A stretch of DNA of 64,000 nucleotides from Isoetes taiwanensis. Taxonomy: Eukaryota > Streptophyta > Lycopodiopsida > Isoetales > Isoetaceae. The translations under genes were made by a program, and so were the position numbers. The notes under the pieces were generated by a model. The model was not told the DNA's origin and did not search any database. It saw only the letters and a program-made list of their open reading frames with translations. How positions within the stretch are numbered: the stretch's first letter is position 1; each line of letters begins with the position of its first letter. Location of the stretch: positions 11,738,359 through 11,802,358 of the forward strand of contig JAJEKV010000010.1 of the NCBI GenBank assembly GCA_021234155.1, given 5' to 3'. This document shows positions 34,151 through 47,896 of the stretch, piece by piece.

Positions 34151-35115
34151 AAACAATGGTAATAACAAACAAAGAATCTGCTTAGTCCATTTATTGCTAA
34201 AAAATATCAAGCCATTCTATCTATTGCCATTATAAAAGATTGCTGAATAATTTTCTCATATTTGTCTTTCTCATCCAGCAGATGAAGACTCTACTGGAAT
34301 CCTTAAAACGTTTAGGGACGTCTTCCTGTATCATGTTGCCAACATTACAATGTGGCAAGTCCTCAAGAAACAAGCCATACGTCTGGCCAAATCATCATAC
34401 TATCATCAGTCAGCATAGACACAAGGCCTGAATTTTTCATATCAACAAGCTGTTTCATATGGTTTCTTATGTTCCACAAACTGTGACCTTCTGCATTTGG
34501 GATCTAAATAATGTGCAACGCTTTCAATTTCTTCATTCAGACTTTCTGCTTTAATAACTGCTTTCTGAACTGTTGCAATTCAATCTGATAAAGCTCAGCT
34601 GCAGCATCGAAAAGGGCACTCTCTTCTGATATTTGTTTGACCCAAGGTCTCTGAGCATCTTTGTTATGTTACACATCCCCAATATATAAACTCCCCGTGG
34701 GTTCTCTATGTACAAGATCAAGCAAGGTTGCCTATGTTAGGATGACATGTCACAAATTCTCAGCTGCAGTTAGTTTGTCGTGGAAAATTGTGGACAGTAG
34801 ATTGAATAGGCATTTTTCATCCAGTTTAGATAACTAGCAAGTGGAGAGTTGTAGTTATTTTCCGGATTTGTTGCATGTGCTATGACTTTTTCTTCCATGT
34901 AATGCATTTTCTTAACTGTGATTTAGGGAGATCTTGAAATTTGAACAAAAGAAGAGTGCTGGAAGCACTTTAGAAAAGAAAAATAGAACAGTGGCAGTTA
35001 ACCTTCACTTTGTTTTTATAATGTAAGCAAATCATATTTTAGTGTACAAGGACAATCATGATTTACGATATTTGGAAGTCTCTAATCATAGATGCTAGAT
35101 ATAAGGGAAGCTGAG

Positions 35116-36066
35116 ATGGAGAGGGAACATTCTAATTTGGATCCAAGGACTGCCAAGAGTAGCAACAGTGGTAGCCCAGATCAGAGAACACTTTTCATGG
35201 TAATTTGTTGACTACATTTCATGGGGATTGAAACTTTTGTTTGTCAATTGTAAAAGTGCACACATGAGAGTAGCTGTAACCTTGCATATGCAAAGTTGGC
35301 AGGAAGCTAAGTGGAAAGTCAATCATGGATTGGTAGGTGAACATTTTCATTATAAACACCGTTCGGATGCTGAATAAGATTTCTGGAATATGTGAGAGAA
35401 AACTTGCAGATGTGCATAGGTATACTCCTTATTTATTTATGACTCTCGAGGTTAGTGCGAATAAGTTGGCCTGATCTGTATGCGCAGGAGGATCCTTTCT
35501 ATTGATCTGACATTAAAATTACTGGAGGCAAAGCTACGAAGTGTGGATGGTATAAATGATGGATTGTCAATCTCCAAATCTCCTCCAAATATTACTAGTC
35601 CAGCATCTGAAGCTGAAAACATAATTATGAGGTTGGCATCATTTGTCAGGAAGAAATTTCTGGGTGAATAAAATGTCATATATTTCTATATACTAATAGT
35701 AATTGAAGATAAATTGCAGTTCAAGTATGCAATGATTATAATTGCTGACATATTTGCAGTGATTCTCAATCATCGGACTCCACAATAAGTAGAAGCAAGG
35801 ACGAAAGTATGGGGGCTCCAGATGCGTACATTCACTTGGTAAAGGATGAGCTTAGATATTCAAAGTTCATTCGAATGTTACAAGTTGGCGTTCCAGAGCA
35901 GGTCATGCACATTTTCTGCACGTATAAGTATTATTAGTTATGGCTTTGTCGGTATTGCATCTGTCTGATTAAGGTGGCGTTTCCGCAGGCAGTCAAGCTA
36001 CAAATGTCCCTTGAAGGTTATGACCCATCTGAATTTGGTGAACTAAAGCTAAAATCACATGGTTAA
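35116..36066 (+). CDS. WASH complex subunit 3 (CCDC53)-like protein, five exons
   Basis: Joining 35116-35199, 35337-35419, 35488-35631, 35760-35901 and 35989-36066 gives 176 codons. All four introns are GT-AG and short (68-137 bp), with matching phases 0, 2, 2, 0 and no stop. The order follows animal WASHC3 (about 190 residues): QRTLFMVNIFIINTV (24-37), coiled-coil region LNKISGICERKLADVH (40-55), LKLLEAKL, an acidic/Ser linker, then YSKFIRMLQVGVPEQAVKLQ (about 137-156) and LEGYDPSEFGEL. WASHC3 is a small coiled-coil subunit of the complex that activates Arp2/3 on endosomes. The ATG at 35116 opens exon 1. A dead PPR fragment lies upstream; the gene behind it is anonymous spacer. The intact splice frame suggests a live gene. 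Subunit identity is by recognition, not search. Confidence 0.85.
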
Positions 36067-39000
36067 CCAATCATTACCATGGTTATATTCATTCATCCAC
36101 TCACCCACAAAGACTCCTTTAACTTTATGAAATTCTAAAATGCAACTAGTAGATGTTTTATAATTGAATCAGTTTCAAGTGCGTTACACCATATCTACTC
36201 TTTTAGATTTGCTCAACATCTCTAGTTGCTCCTCAATTATTGCTTATTTTTCCTTTTTTTGCACATTTCCTTTTTTCCTTTTCTTGCACAATTGCCTAAT
36301 TCATATGCAAGGTTTCAACATAACAGCCATGTTAGAGCAATGCTTATGTGGATGGACTGAAAATTGATGGCAGAGAAAATTCAAGGAGATAATTCATACT
36401 TTCTCAATAAGTTATGTAATATATGCATTTGATTGAATATATTGGACACGTAAATGCTCATTACTATTGCTAAAGATCCTTCATCAATGTAACAAAATGT
36501 TTATTGCTGGATAGTTCGTAGCTCAAGATGTGATAGTACCAGAAAGCAATGATTGTTGTGAAGCAATAGTATGCTAATCAGGCTTCGAAGTTTGCATGGC
36601 TTCAATGACATGGTTCTAAATTGCTTAATGTTCCCGAGCTTCACAACATGGTTCTAAATCGCTTCTCCGCTGCACTTAATATTGCAAAGACTTAATATTA
36701 CATCCTAAAGGTTCTATTATCGTTCACATTTGTATGCTTACCTAGGCTTTTCGTAGCAAATGCCTCAGATCGAAGGGTTACCGCTATAAGAAGTACAATA
36801 CAACAAATTATAAGGACCGAACTTGCAGACTTTCAGATCGAAGCTTGCATTCGGATACATGCTTCTTTCTCAACAAAAGAAAGAATCAAGATAATATTTG
36901 CAAAAACTCTTCCACGACCTTCCATTCTCCCAACTTGCTCGTTTTTTTCCACCCTATATTCACTAGACCTTTTAGAGGCATTTTCTTCAATGCCCCAATC
37001 TCCTATAGTGGATCCTCTAAACCATCGTTGTTGCCGGATATGTCACTTTCACCATCGCCTTTAGCCGCCTTCCTTGAATTTTATTCCCACCTATTCATCT
37101 TTTTGCCTAATTTTAATGCTAGAACCATTACCATGCCCTTTTTTGGTTGCCCTAGGGGGCAAACCCTCGCTGATGTGGGTTTTTGGGATATACCGAGTAT
37201 ATGCTAGAATATACTCGTGATATGTTGATGATCGCTAAAACCCCTTTGTTCCCCTCAGAATGCACGCGGTCAGCTATGCTTGTGGATCACCGGATGTTCG
37301 GACCGGTAATTCGGGCGGCTCAATGATGAATAAGAACACAAAAGGGAGCGCTTTGGACGAGACAAGCTACGCAAATTGAGCTCGAAAGCCGCCAGATGCT
37401 TTTCTTCTTTGCCGCCTTTGCTTCTCGTTGTTTCAGTGGGATGTATTGATCGGCTTCCTCCCCGTTTCATTCTCTTGTCGCTTTTGCCATGCTTTTTCGC
37501 TTCAAGGTCAAGATGCTCTTCCCATTCAATCCCCCAGCATTGCGATTTTGCCCACAATACAGTTCTTTACTTGGTTCTCTCAATTAACCCTTATTTTCTC
37601 GCAGGTTCTTGATGGGTCTCGAAAGTATCTCTCGCTAGGGTCCGCTTGTTTTGCGGGCAGGGAGGCGGCATCATCCTTATGTCTTTGTTTTTCTTACAGT
37701 CTTTTGATTCGAATGTAAGATCCAACCCGCTTTAAGTTTTGCCATCTTCCTCGCCAACATGCCGCTAGAATGATTTTTGAGTGGCTTGGTTACGGGTTGT
37801 CATTGCCACCGATGTCGCAGCTACATAATTCGTGACTAGAAGAAAACCGTGCATTTCATTTTCTATCCTAACGCCTTTGCAGATAGATCAACTTGGTTGC
37901 CTTTTTACGATATTTTGGAACCATAAGAAAACCGCTTGGCTGTGGTTCGTTGTCTTCCAAAGATTTGTGTTTCATTTTAGATCTTAACTTTTTTTGTGAA
38001 GATAGATGAAGTATGGCAGAATTGATCCATTTGTGCTTCTTAGATTTGGCTTAAACCGGCTGACCGCCTTTTCTGCTTCCATTGCCTGTTGGTTTCTCTG
38101 TTTAAAACCTTCACTTCAAAGAATCGCTTGCTTAATGTTTAGTATTCTCCATCTCGATGTTGATAGAGTATTGGAAATTGAATTCAATGATCTACGCCCT
38201 AGTCCATCCGAAAAAAAGATTTGAATCTTTTGCAGCCTCATCAACAAATGCTTTCCTGTGATGGTATTTTTCCATTGCATGCAATGCTACTTTAGTATGA
38301 TTTGCATGCTGATTGTGGGTGATTTCACAATTTTAGGATACGAGAGGGGCAAATATATTGACGAAGATGCGCCGACAAATAGTTATCGGCAAACTATACA
38401 TGTATTTTTACCTAATTATTAAACATGTGCATTAGAACCTACAAAGCACCCTTAAATGAGATTTAGAGGTGTACAAAGGTCCGATCCTCCGTAGAGCAGA
38501 GGGAAAGGAAGAAAGCACATAAGGAAGCAACGCCGCTATGGTCATATTTTAATTGTTTTAACTAGTCTTGCAAAGATCAGGGTAAAAATTAAGGACGATT
38601 AATCGCAAATGGGCTATTTTATTTCTAATTCTTGGATTAAGATTTGAGAGATTAGTAGGATGAGTTTTGCATTTTTGGGATGTGCAATCGCCCATGTGTA
38701 ATTCCTTTTTATCTTGCCAGAAGAGAAAATCGCCCATGTCATGATTCTTTATGGGTATTTTAAAAATGGATTAGCCCATATATGATCTTCAAAAATAATA
38801 AGTTTAAAAATTGCATAAAATAACCGGATATTAATGAGGGTTAACCTTCTTCATTATAACCATTGTTCATAATTTACATAGGTATTTTCTTTAACTAGAC
38901 CTGATTTAGCAAGTTTTTATGGCGTATATTTTATAGCAATGACCTCTGTAATGATTAAGAGATTTGGAAGAAGAGATTTTCTAGCACCAATTGTAGCACC

Positions 39001-39977
39001 GGTCTCTTTAAGCTCATAGAGGTTTGTAGAATCCATTGTTTATGCACAAAGGAAATATCAAGATGTTTATGGAAAAGCCACCATAACAAATTTAGTACTA
39101 GACCACCATAAAAAACAGCTTGGTGTGGAAGATATGGGGTGTGATGTTCAATGTGATGCAAAATTTTTGGCCATGACTCGATAATAAATTGTATTTCATT
39201 CCTCAATAGTCGGGTTAGTTTATTGAAGTTGTGTGAGAATGGGAAAAATAACTTGTAAAACCAAATTGTATTTTCCATTAGAATAAAATATTTTTTTTTG
39301 TTCAGAAAAAATTGCCCACATATCAATTAATAAAAATATAAAGACACTAGAAAATCGCCCATGGTTAATAACATAAAATATAATAGGTGCTCATAATTTT
39401 TACCCTCGCAAAGATGCTTTTCTCATGCATTGAAAGTTCGGTTCTTTTTGAAAATAGTAAAGAATCGGCTTTACTTCGCAAAATAGATGGTAGTTAAGCT
39501 ATTGAGGTCTTAGAATCGTGTTTTTTGAATGCAAGCAAGAATGTGATTCTGGATATTGATTCTCAAGACCTAATAACATCTCTTTAGTCCTGGTTTTTTT
39601 TTTTTTCTTGCAAGATTTAAACTTGATCGCTCCATTTGTGTGCATGCACATGCGTAAAGGGCTATTTTTTTTTTTTTTTTTTTTTTTTTTTTGAGAGAAC
39701 GAAGTTTTTTTATATTCTTCAGAATAATAAGTACAATGTTTCAAACATATAAAGGATTACTACAGAGAAGCCTCAACATCTTCATCCTTTTATGCGAGAA
39801 ACTTATTCTCCGCCAGAAGTTAATATATATGAAGTTTATGGTAATCTCCCATATGATACATTAGGGTTTTTGAGATTAAAAAAGGGCCTTCAAAACATGC
39901 CAACTAAGCCAAATGAAGATAAATGAACTACCAATCAGAAATCAAAGTTCGACGAGCCCGGTCCAATAAGAAAATAG
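36067..39977. other. Spacer without recognisable gene
   Basis: The first few hundred bases probably include the 3' UTR of the WASHC3-like gene. Beyond this, frames such as 36845-37207, 37270-37557 (minus) and 38006-38224 are open but carry no family motif. A short palindrome CGAGTATAT/ATATACTCG lies near 37193-37216. A 28-T tract at 39665-39692 may be the poly(A) tail of a minus-strand retrocopy. Confidence 0.5.
39665..39692. repeat. Poly-T tract (28 T)
   Basis: A homopolymer run, followed by 'gagagaacgaagttttttta'. It could be the reverse of a retroposon A-tail; no body was recognised. Confidence 0.9.
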
Positions 39978-40279
39978 ACTAACTCATCGGATCACATTTT
40001 CTAGCATAACTATTGATAGAAAAGTCCAAATGAGTTTCGTTTATGCAATAGATAGATCTCGTTGAGATCTTTCCAACCTATATTTTAACCACTTATGATT
40101 GTCAAAACTCCAAAAAATGTGGTTTTTACCATTTTTTACTATCCTAAGGGGCTAAAAGATATGCAAACCACCCAAGGTTGGAAAGATCTCAATGAGATCT
40201 ATCTATTGCACCAAGCAAGAGCTCATTTGGACTTTCCTATCAACACTTATGCTAGAAAATGTGATCCAGTGAGTTAGTT
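39978..40279. repeat. Long inverted repeat (~105-bp arms), foldback/MITE-like
   Basis: The left arm (39978-40082) and right arm (40173-40279) are inverted copies with scattered mismatches. They share GGATCACATTTTCTAGCATA, AAAGTCCAAATGAG and GCAATAGATAGATCTC. The loop is about 90 bp. No target duplication was found. It could be a foldback transposon or, if transcribed, a long hairpin RNA. Confidence 0.8.
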
Positions 40280-43200
40280 ATAACTGTTTTGCTGACTGGA
40301 TTATCAGTTCTGTTTTCTGGTTCATATAGCTTAGTCAGCAGTTCTTAGAAGGCCCTTTTATGATCACAAAAAATCCCTAATGATAAGAATAGACAAGAAG
40401 ATACTAGGAAAAATAGCTCCCGAAGCTTTCTTTTACATATTGAAGAACCAAAGCGGATAATCTAGAAACACTGAACATAGAAGGAAGTACCATAGTATGA
40501 GACCAACTTAGTTGCTGCATTGTTGGGATGTAAAACAGTCAGCCTAAGTAGGCTAGAAACACGTGCCCAGCCACCAAGACTCCTCCCAAAAGTCTGGTTC
40601 ATAATATATAAGCTTCTTCCTGCTCACATGATATCCCTAGCTCAGCCCCTAAATTGATCCCATTTCTTGCACTTCAAATCCATTCTAATAATTCCCAAAT
40701 TCCACAAAGACCTCAAGATAAAAGACAGATTCTGATCATATCTTGAATATCCTGAACCTTTCTTGCTAGTAAGAAAGAATGGGAAGAGGAAATGACGGAA
40801 ATAGCTAACAATTTTTCGAGTTTTGTATAAGAACACAGACTGCAAAATTTTACAGGCCAAGAAACGCCTTTGTTCAAGATCTCACAAAAATTCATTCCAC
40901 CTTATAAGCATCAGCGTTGTTTCAGTGTCATCTTTGCAAGAAAGATTATAATGCTAAGAGCATTAGAACGAAATACCACGTTAGTGGTTTACCTGAGATC
41001 AAGAAAACTGCCCTGAAGATGCTTCCAAAGCTGCAAATTTATCAGGCTATGGTGAAAGATCCAGACCCGAAAAACTACTGCCGTGATCCCTGCTAGCCAC
41101 TAACTTGATCCTAAACAAATTGAAGATACTGCATCAGTGCTGGAAAGGCAAGAAAAGGGGGGGCCTCTCCCTGCCGCCGCCGCCCTAGCCGCAGGCGCCA
41201 AGAACCATTTTTCCTCCTCCACGGTCAGAAAGGGCTATATTGGTGAATTCGTCATATGCAGAAGCATACAATAATTTGCGTCAAAGTTCTCTCAATTGCT
41301 GAATTTGTAGAAAAGGGCAGACTGGAAAATGAGGATTTGAGAACTGATTAATCTGTTGTGAATGAAAGTTTTAAAAATATATCAGTATGCATGCTTCTAT
41401 GTGCAATTTCGTGTTCTGTTAACAACGGTGTTCCAGTTATGCAAACGTGAAGACTCCAGAAAGACATGTCCGAACCTGCCTTTATTTTACATCTGTATGT
41501 ATATCGGTATAGAGTGCTTATTATGCAGATTTTCTGCAGTGGAAAACATCTTAAATACTGTTGTAATATTTCAGGAGTCTCACATACACTCATTAATCAA
41601 TGTCCCTTTTTTTTGAATTATTACAAGGAATCTAATAGTTGGTCTGCACATTGTGCTTCAGGAATAGTTGGAGCATGCAAAATATAGAATGGTTCAACTC
41701 AAATTGGTAAAGCTAGTGGCCCCAAGACATTCTAGCTGGTTTAGCTTCGCATGGTTTATTTAGATTCATTTTATATGCTTAGGACAAAACGTTTTTTATA
41801 ACTTACAGTCAGATTGCACCCATCCGAGCTTCTTGGCTGCTTTGTTGGAGGTAATTCTATATCTCATCATGAAGAAGCTTTTGAGAAATACTTAGGCAGG
41901 AAATTGTTATCTACTTTGCTGTATATTTGTAACAATGGCTTAGATAGTTACGTCCAATGAGGTTTGCCATTTCTGGAGCAGTTTAGACATGTTTGCCCTA
42001 CCGCCGCTTATAGTATCGCTTAACGGTTCTTTGGTGTATGTGGTTTGTTGATTTTGCACACGCATCCGAAGTGCACTTTTTCGCCATGGTATCGATTGTT
42101 TCAAATGGCTTGATAAGCTTACTCTTCGGGCTTTTTTTCCTTGATATTTGGTTTAACCACAAAGATAATTGTTACGTTTTTGCAAATGGCATGGAGGGGT
42201 TTGTGGAAGATCCTTCTGAATGTTTGGCATTGCAATCACCTCCACGTAGCATATTGTTGCAGGCTCTGCCTTGTGGGCTTTAATCTTGGGTGCAAGCTAC
42301 TGCCTACTTACAAATAGATTCTATAAGTTCAAAATGCTAATTTCAATTTCAAGTATGCATGTCGACATGCACACATGTGGTGAGCGCATATGTTTATGTG
42401 GTTGGGAACAATTTGATTAAGCTTTGTTCTCAAATAATGCTGAACACAGCTATGGACCAGTTTATAATGAATAAATGATGTAAAGGAGATCAACTTGTGT
42501 CCCAATTTTCAGAAGTAATTGTAGAAATATCTAAATGCTTGATTTAATCTAAAATATTAAAGGCGTAATTTAACTCGGGCCAAGAAATCAATTATTTCCT
42601 CGCTTCAAGGCTGTTACAAAGTGCCGTGATGGAACCTCTATTTATTTCAAATCAATTTTATGATTGACTAGCTCAATTTTCCAAACAACTACAAATTATC
42701 ATGCATTAGATATATCATGAGTATATTCTAGAGTTACATTTTGAAGCAAATGTTATAATTTTTCTCGCATTATATTGAGTCGTTGGATTTTTTGAGTCTA
42801 TTTCATGCTTTGCATGTGTACTATTTTCTTATATCTTGGAATGCAATGTTTGGATATTCAATGCAATTTCCCCCTCATTGAAGTCTTTCCCAGCTTTTTC
42901 TTTATAGTAATGATCCATTGTTACAAGGACAATGTTATTTTATTATATCCGGATCAACACCATTGGTTTTAACACGTACCAATAACATCTTACTACTTAC
43001 TCCCTCTTCTCCATAAAGCATGGCCTAGGGTTTTTCTATGTTTTATTCCACTCGTGTTTTAACTCGATTTATAAGCCTTTCACATGAATAAAATGTGTAG
43101 GTAATGCAGCATCTAAGATTTTGCTCCAGAAGAAGATGATGAAGCTTTGTCGCTAAAAAAAGAATGCCTAAAGCAACAAAGTTAAAAGAATTTGTTTTTT

Positions 43201-46200
43201 CATTTCATGCATGCATCTTTGATGACATAACTTGATATTTTGGCAACTTCATCTTACTCATGGTCATGCAAAGGGATGTGTAACATACATTAGATGAGAA
43301 AAGGCCCGCTTAACAATCACGTAGTATGGCTTTTACCGGAGATGCTCGACAAATTTGTAGTTGTGGTTGTGCAACTCTAAAAAATAGAGAACGTTAAACC
43401 ATTTAAACATTGACTATGATCGAGTTGCTTGATATTTTTTGCTTATATGATTCTCCTTTACCATTAGCCTGGTTGGAGAGCAAAATAGATTTAAAACAGC
43501 CACATTAAATTGTTAAAATGTAGGTCTGACAAAAAAAGTATCTCTCAACTTCATATGCCTTATAGTCAATTCACATACCTTAGTATCACCTTGGGCATAT
43601 GCTACTAATCGCCTTCTTGCAATGATGAACAATTGGAACTTTGATCATTCTCCTTGACCTTATAGTTCAAGCACACTTCCTCTCACAGCCTTCGATATCT
43701 TCGCTCCTTTTAATTTATTACCTACAAACACTTCAAAACATGTATACTTTATACTGCATTGTGCATCGTTTTTGGAAGTCTCAATGCCCTATATATGGGT
43801 TCCATACACATCAACAACTTTACTATCAATGTCGCCATCTAAGTAAGCCCGAAAAGTCACCATTATCACAATCAATCCCATACTTAATTGCATCCATCGC
43901 AAAACCTCTTTATGGCTATGGTCTTATTTCCCTAAAATCAGCTAGAAGCTTTCCACAATCATCTAAAGAAGTAGCATTGCTTTAAAGCATCATTGTTGGA
44001 ATGATGCACTCCATGGATCCAATAAAGGTGGAGAACCGATGACATCGGGCTTCCTAACTTTATGCTCTCCATGTCTTTATTCACGGCAATAGCTTTGTTC
44101 TTGCCGCCGTAATTCACACCGGTCAATTATTATATGCTCCTCGCTTATGTGCAAATACAAATGCAAACAACTCCCTCGAAATTCACGAGAGGACCATCAA
44201 TGGATATATTCCTTTGTACCTTGATTGAATATAAACGTAGACAAATAATCAGGCATTCAAAGAATCTATAGGAGTCTAATTATAAAAGGGAAGTTTAATT
44301 TTATATTATTAAATTTAATACATGATGATGCTCCAAGTAATCCTATTTTACCGTGCAAAGCTAAGTACTTTTGAGAAAATAGTAGAGTCTTTTGAATTTG
44401 CTTGATCCAAAGAATTTTATGCAACGCTATGTGAATTCCATCTCAAGTTTTATGCGTAAAGCAATGTTTCGATACTATAATGCCGATCGACATGTTACCA
44501 AAAAGGACTAGTAGAAAATAATAACACATAATGAACCTTACAACATTTAGGAAGACACCTATTGTGATAGAACCCTTACATCATCTTCATTGATTCTTAA
44601 AATTGAGTTCAAAGGATTCAATCTTCCCCACTTTTGATCATGACTTGGAGAACCATGTTGTTTCACCAAGACTTCGGGCTATGGAATTCCCATGTGGTTT
44701 GGTGGGTGGCTAGGCTCGATGCCCACCTACCTACATTGGCTCTATTAAAGGTCTTTTCTAACCCAACAAAAAATAGAGATGTCCGCCCACTTAGGGATTT
44801 TGGAAGATAAAGGTAGTTCGCTGACTACGAGGATTTCGCTTCTAAATGTTCTGGGGTTATGGTTTTGAATTGATTGTCAAAATATGACTTTGAACTATGA
44901 TTTAAGCCACTTCACCCTCCGCCATGGAGGGTAAACCCTCCGCATGCGCAAAGACCTTGTTTTCTTTTGCTTACCTACGCCCTAGCTAGCTAGGAGATAT
45001 TGGATTTGATGATATATACATTCTCTCCAACACTTGCATGCAACTAGGTCCAACATTCTACGATGCTATCCCTCAAGATGACACTCTACCGCTGAGTTAT
45101 GTCCCTATCCCCGACCGGAAGGATAACTTACCGATGTGCAAGAATTTGAATGAAATGGTGTCGTAAGTAACCTTACTTGTTTAGATGCAATAATGTCCTA
45201 GAAGTAGCAACAAGGCTAGGCAACTATAAGTACTAGAGTTGAAGGCAATGAACCGATGATAAGAGACATGCTAATGTGTTCTACACCTTCTATTTGGCTT
45301 CTACTCAATCTCTAAATGGTGTTAGATAGTGGGTATGATGACTATGCATGCATAGTCATGCTAATGATGACATTTCAATAACATGAAACCGCAATTGAAT
45401 TATTTTTCTCTTCAGTTCTTTGGATTGGGAGTCGCCTTTAATATTTTATGATGTTAGTTCATGTTGGTTCTAGTTTTTAAGTGATAATTGACCTTCTAGT
45501 ATTATCGAAATGTTGTTCTTTTGCAAGAATAGTTTAATTAATTCAACATAGTCGTTTCATTGTGGTTAATCTAAAGATAATGAAGTCCAAATAGTAGATT
45601 TGAGTAAAATGATGCTCCATTGAAGAAATTCTATAGAATGCCATATATTTAAGCCTCGAATGATCAAGTAATAAGATAGAAACTCTATAAACTTATTCAG
45701 ATTTAATACAATAAACTAGAATAGATGACTCACATTCTAAAAATCAACCTAGGCCTATAATCTTAAAATGTAAAGGTGGGCCTTGTGGAATTCATTGGCC
45801 ATAACATGCATTTTATCCCCCAAATCTTGTAGATGCATATTTGTGAACATCCTTTAGTAAATGGCAAGCAAGTGAGATGGGAGCAAATTTAGTTACTATG
45901 AGGGTTAGCTCGAAGAAAGTGTATTTCCACAAGACTATCCAAATATTACTTAGCTTGAAGAAAGTACATTCCTTGAAATTAGCTTATATAGTCTTCCCTT
46001 GTATTTTTATTAATTGGAATTCACAAAGCACAATACTTTGAAAACCATAAATCCCACCTCCAGCCCGTTTGCATGTTTGAAAACAAGAAGAAAGAAGATA
46101 AAAACAACATCATGCAAACCAAGATAAACTTCTATTTATATCGGGTTTGAAGGCAAAGTATTCAAAGTTGTTTATAGAGGTGCACTAGACCATGAGATCA

Positions 46201-46380
46201 CATCCTTCGAGATTCTACTTGATTATATTGTATCCGTGCGATCGCCCCGATTTATACTACTACATTAGAGCCTAATAATGATGATCAAGAAGATGATTGA
46301 TGATATCTTGACTTCTGGGGACGCTTTTTTTTCATTTTATCACTTTAGTTTTAGCAGCTTTTTGTTACTTATTTGATCAT
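40280..46380. other. Long spacer without recognisable gene
   Basis: AT-rich DNA. Open frames here (41362-41616, 42038-42283, 43641-43985) have no conserved features. A frame near 44994-45166 reads GDIGFDDIYILSNTC and later FYDAIPQDDTLPLSYVP for 55 codons, then stops; it is not recognised and could be an exon or TE remnant. A GC-rich 'gccgccgccgccctagccg' patch lies at about 41174. Confidence 0.45.
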
Positions 46381-47893
46381 CTTATTGTCCCTTTAAAGTC
46401 ACTTTTATTGTTATTTTATTGTCACTTTATAATCACTTTTTTGTCACCTTATTTCCAACCTTATGTCACATTTGAGCATTCTATAAAGCACACTATTGAC
46501 ACATTTGTGTCATTTTTCTCCAAATTTTGTTCACAATTATGACATTTTAGTGACATATTAGGGTCGATTTTATATCATTTCTTTGTCACCACTTTTGTCA
46601 CTATAAATCGGCCTATTGGCATTTTTTTACACGAAGTTTTGTCAAAACTATATCGCTTCTATTGTCACGCTTATATCTTTTGTTGGCACATTATAGTCAA
46701 ATTTATGTCATTTGCTTGTCACTACTTTTGTCATTATTAACTCAATCTATTGTCACATTTTTGACACATAGTTTTTTTTTTTTTTGAAGAACTCGCGGTC
46801 GCGAATATATTAAAAGAATGGTAATGTTACAAAGCAAGTGAGGAGGAAGGAGAATCTGCCCAAAGAGACGTTGATACCTCGACACTCCACAACAACTACA
46901 ACTCATGGAAAACTTCCGCTCTACTATTCCGAACACCAAAAAGCTTTGAAATAGCTTGTACCCGAAGTCGAGGAATCGAGGCCGCAGTCAGCCAATCCCC
47001 CGGAAGATCCACAACCGCCGCCTAAATCAACCACACCAACCAAGCCACGACCGATGCAAGGCTTGCCGCCGCACGAAGCGCCAAGCACCGAGGATACACA
47101 TGAAGCAAAGAATTGTTGGCTATTCAATCTCACCAAACAGAGCCCGACTCCAATCGTGCAACCCGCAAATGAGGGCATAAAACCGCATAATGCTCCACGC
47201 CTCACGATGAAGGCTACAACAAGGGCAAAGAGGGCTCACACCCGCCTAAACCGACTCACAAGGACATTCACCTCGCGACAAATGGCACCACCGCCACATA
47301 GCACCGAACCTTCTTGTGGGGGGAAGTGAGCTCCATGTCCACGCCCAAACCGAAGCCATCGAGAACCCTAAGCCGCAGAGACCACTTGCCCAAGGGGGAG
47401 TGTCATGAATAGCCAACACCCGTATCAAGACCGCACAAAACAAGATACAACATCCGATGAACCTTCCAAACCTCGCACCACCACATATTTCGAGGGACCA
47501 TAGGTATGTTAATAATACCCCCGCCACTTGTTCCTGTGATAGCCCTCCACTGCCCTTCAGCGTAAAGCGAGCTCGAAAGAACTCCCATGGCTAAAATGCG
47601 ACCATCCCAATACCAATCCTCCAAGGTGAGCACGCCAGCCGCCCAACGGGCCTCAAGGCCCCGAAAGACATGCACAAAGGGCGACCAAGGGCTTGTCAAA
47701 GCCATATCCGCCTTTTGTCACATGATAGTACACGTTTACATCATCATTTGTTTTCTTTTTTGTCACTATTTGGTCTCTATTGTCACATTGATGTCATTTG
47801 AATTTCATTGAATTTTCTCGTTGTTATTATCGCTTTGGTATAAGTTTTTGACACATTATTTTAGTGACAATAAATCATTGTTCTATTGTAGTG
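46381..47893. mobile_element. CACTA-like element remnant with one terminus and a nested LINE
   Basis: Repeated GTCAC/TTTTGTCAC words flank a LINE insert on both sides (46381-46770 and 47715-47893). The right border, read inward on the minus strand, begins CACTACAATAGAAC, the classic CACTA (En/Spm) terminus, ending at 47893. The left terminus is not clear; 'tactacattagagcc' near 46255 is a weak candidate. No transposase is seen. Confidence 0.5.
46771..47715 (-). mobile_element. LINE fragment, minus strand, poly(A) at 46771
   Basis: The T14 run at 46771-46784 is the A-tail on the minus strand. Upstream of it, minus frames give pieces like the zinc-binding RT tail of plant LINEs (CPCCS...EAWSIMRFYALICGL) and FVHVFRGLEARWAAGVLTL. 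The frames are broken and the 5' part is missing. It is inserted within the GTCAC-rich element. Confidence 0.6.
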
Positions 47894-47896
47894 ACA

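Noticed and set aside
36845..37207. 120-codon plus-strand ORF as a gene
   Set aside because: Phenylalanine- and serine-rich sequence without a known motif, splice context or homologue that I recognise.
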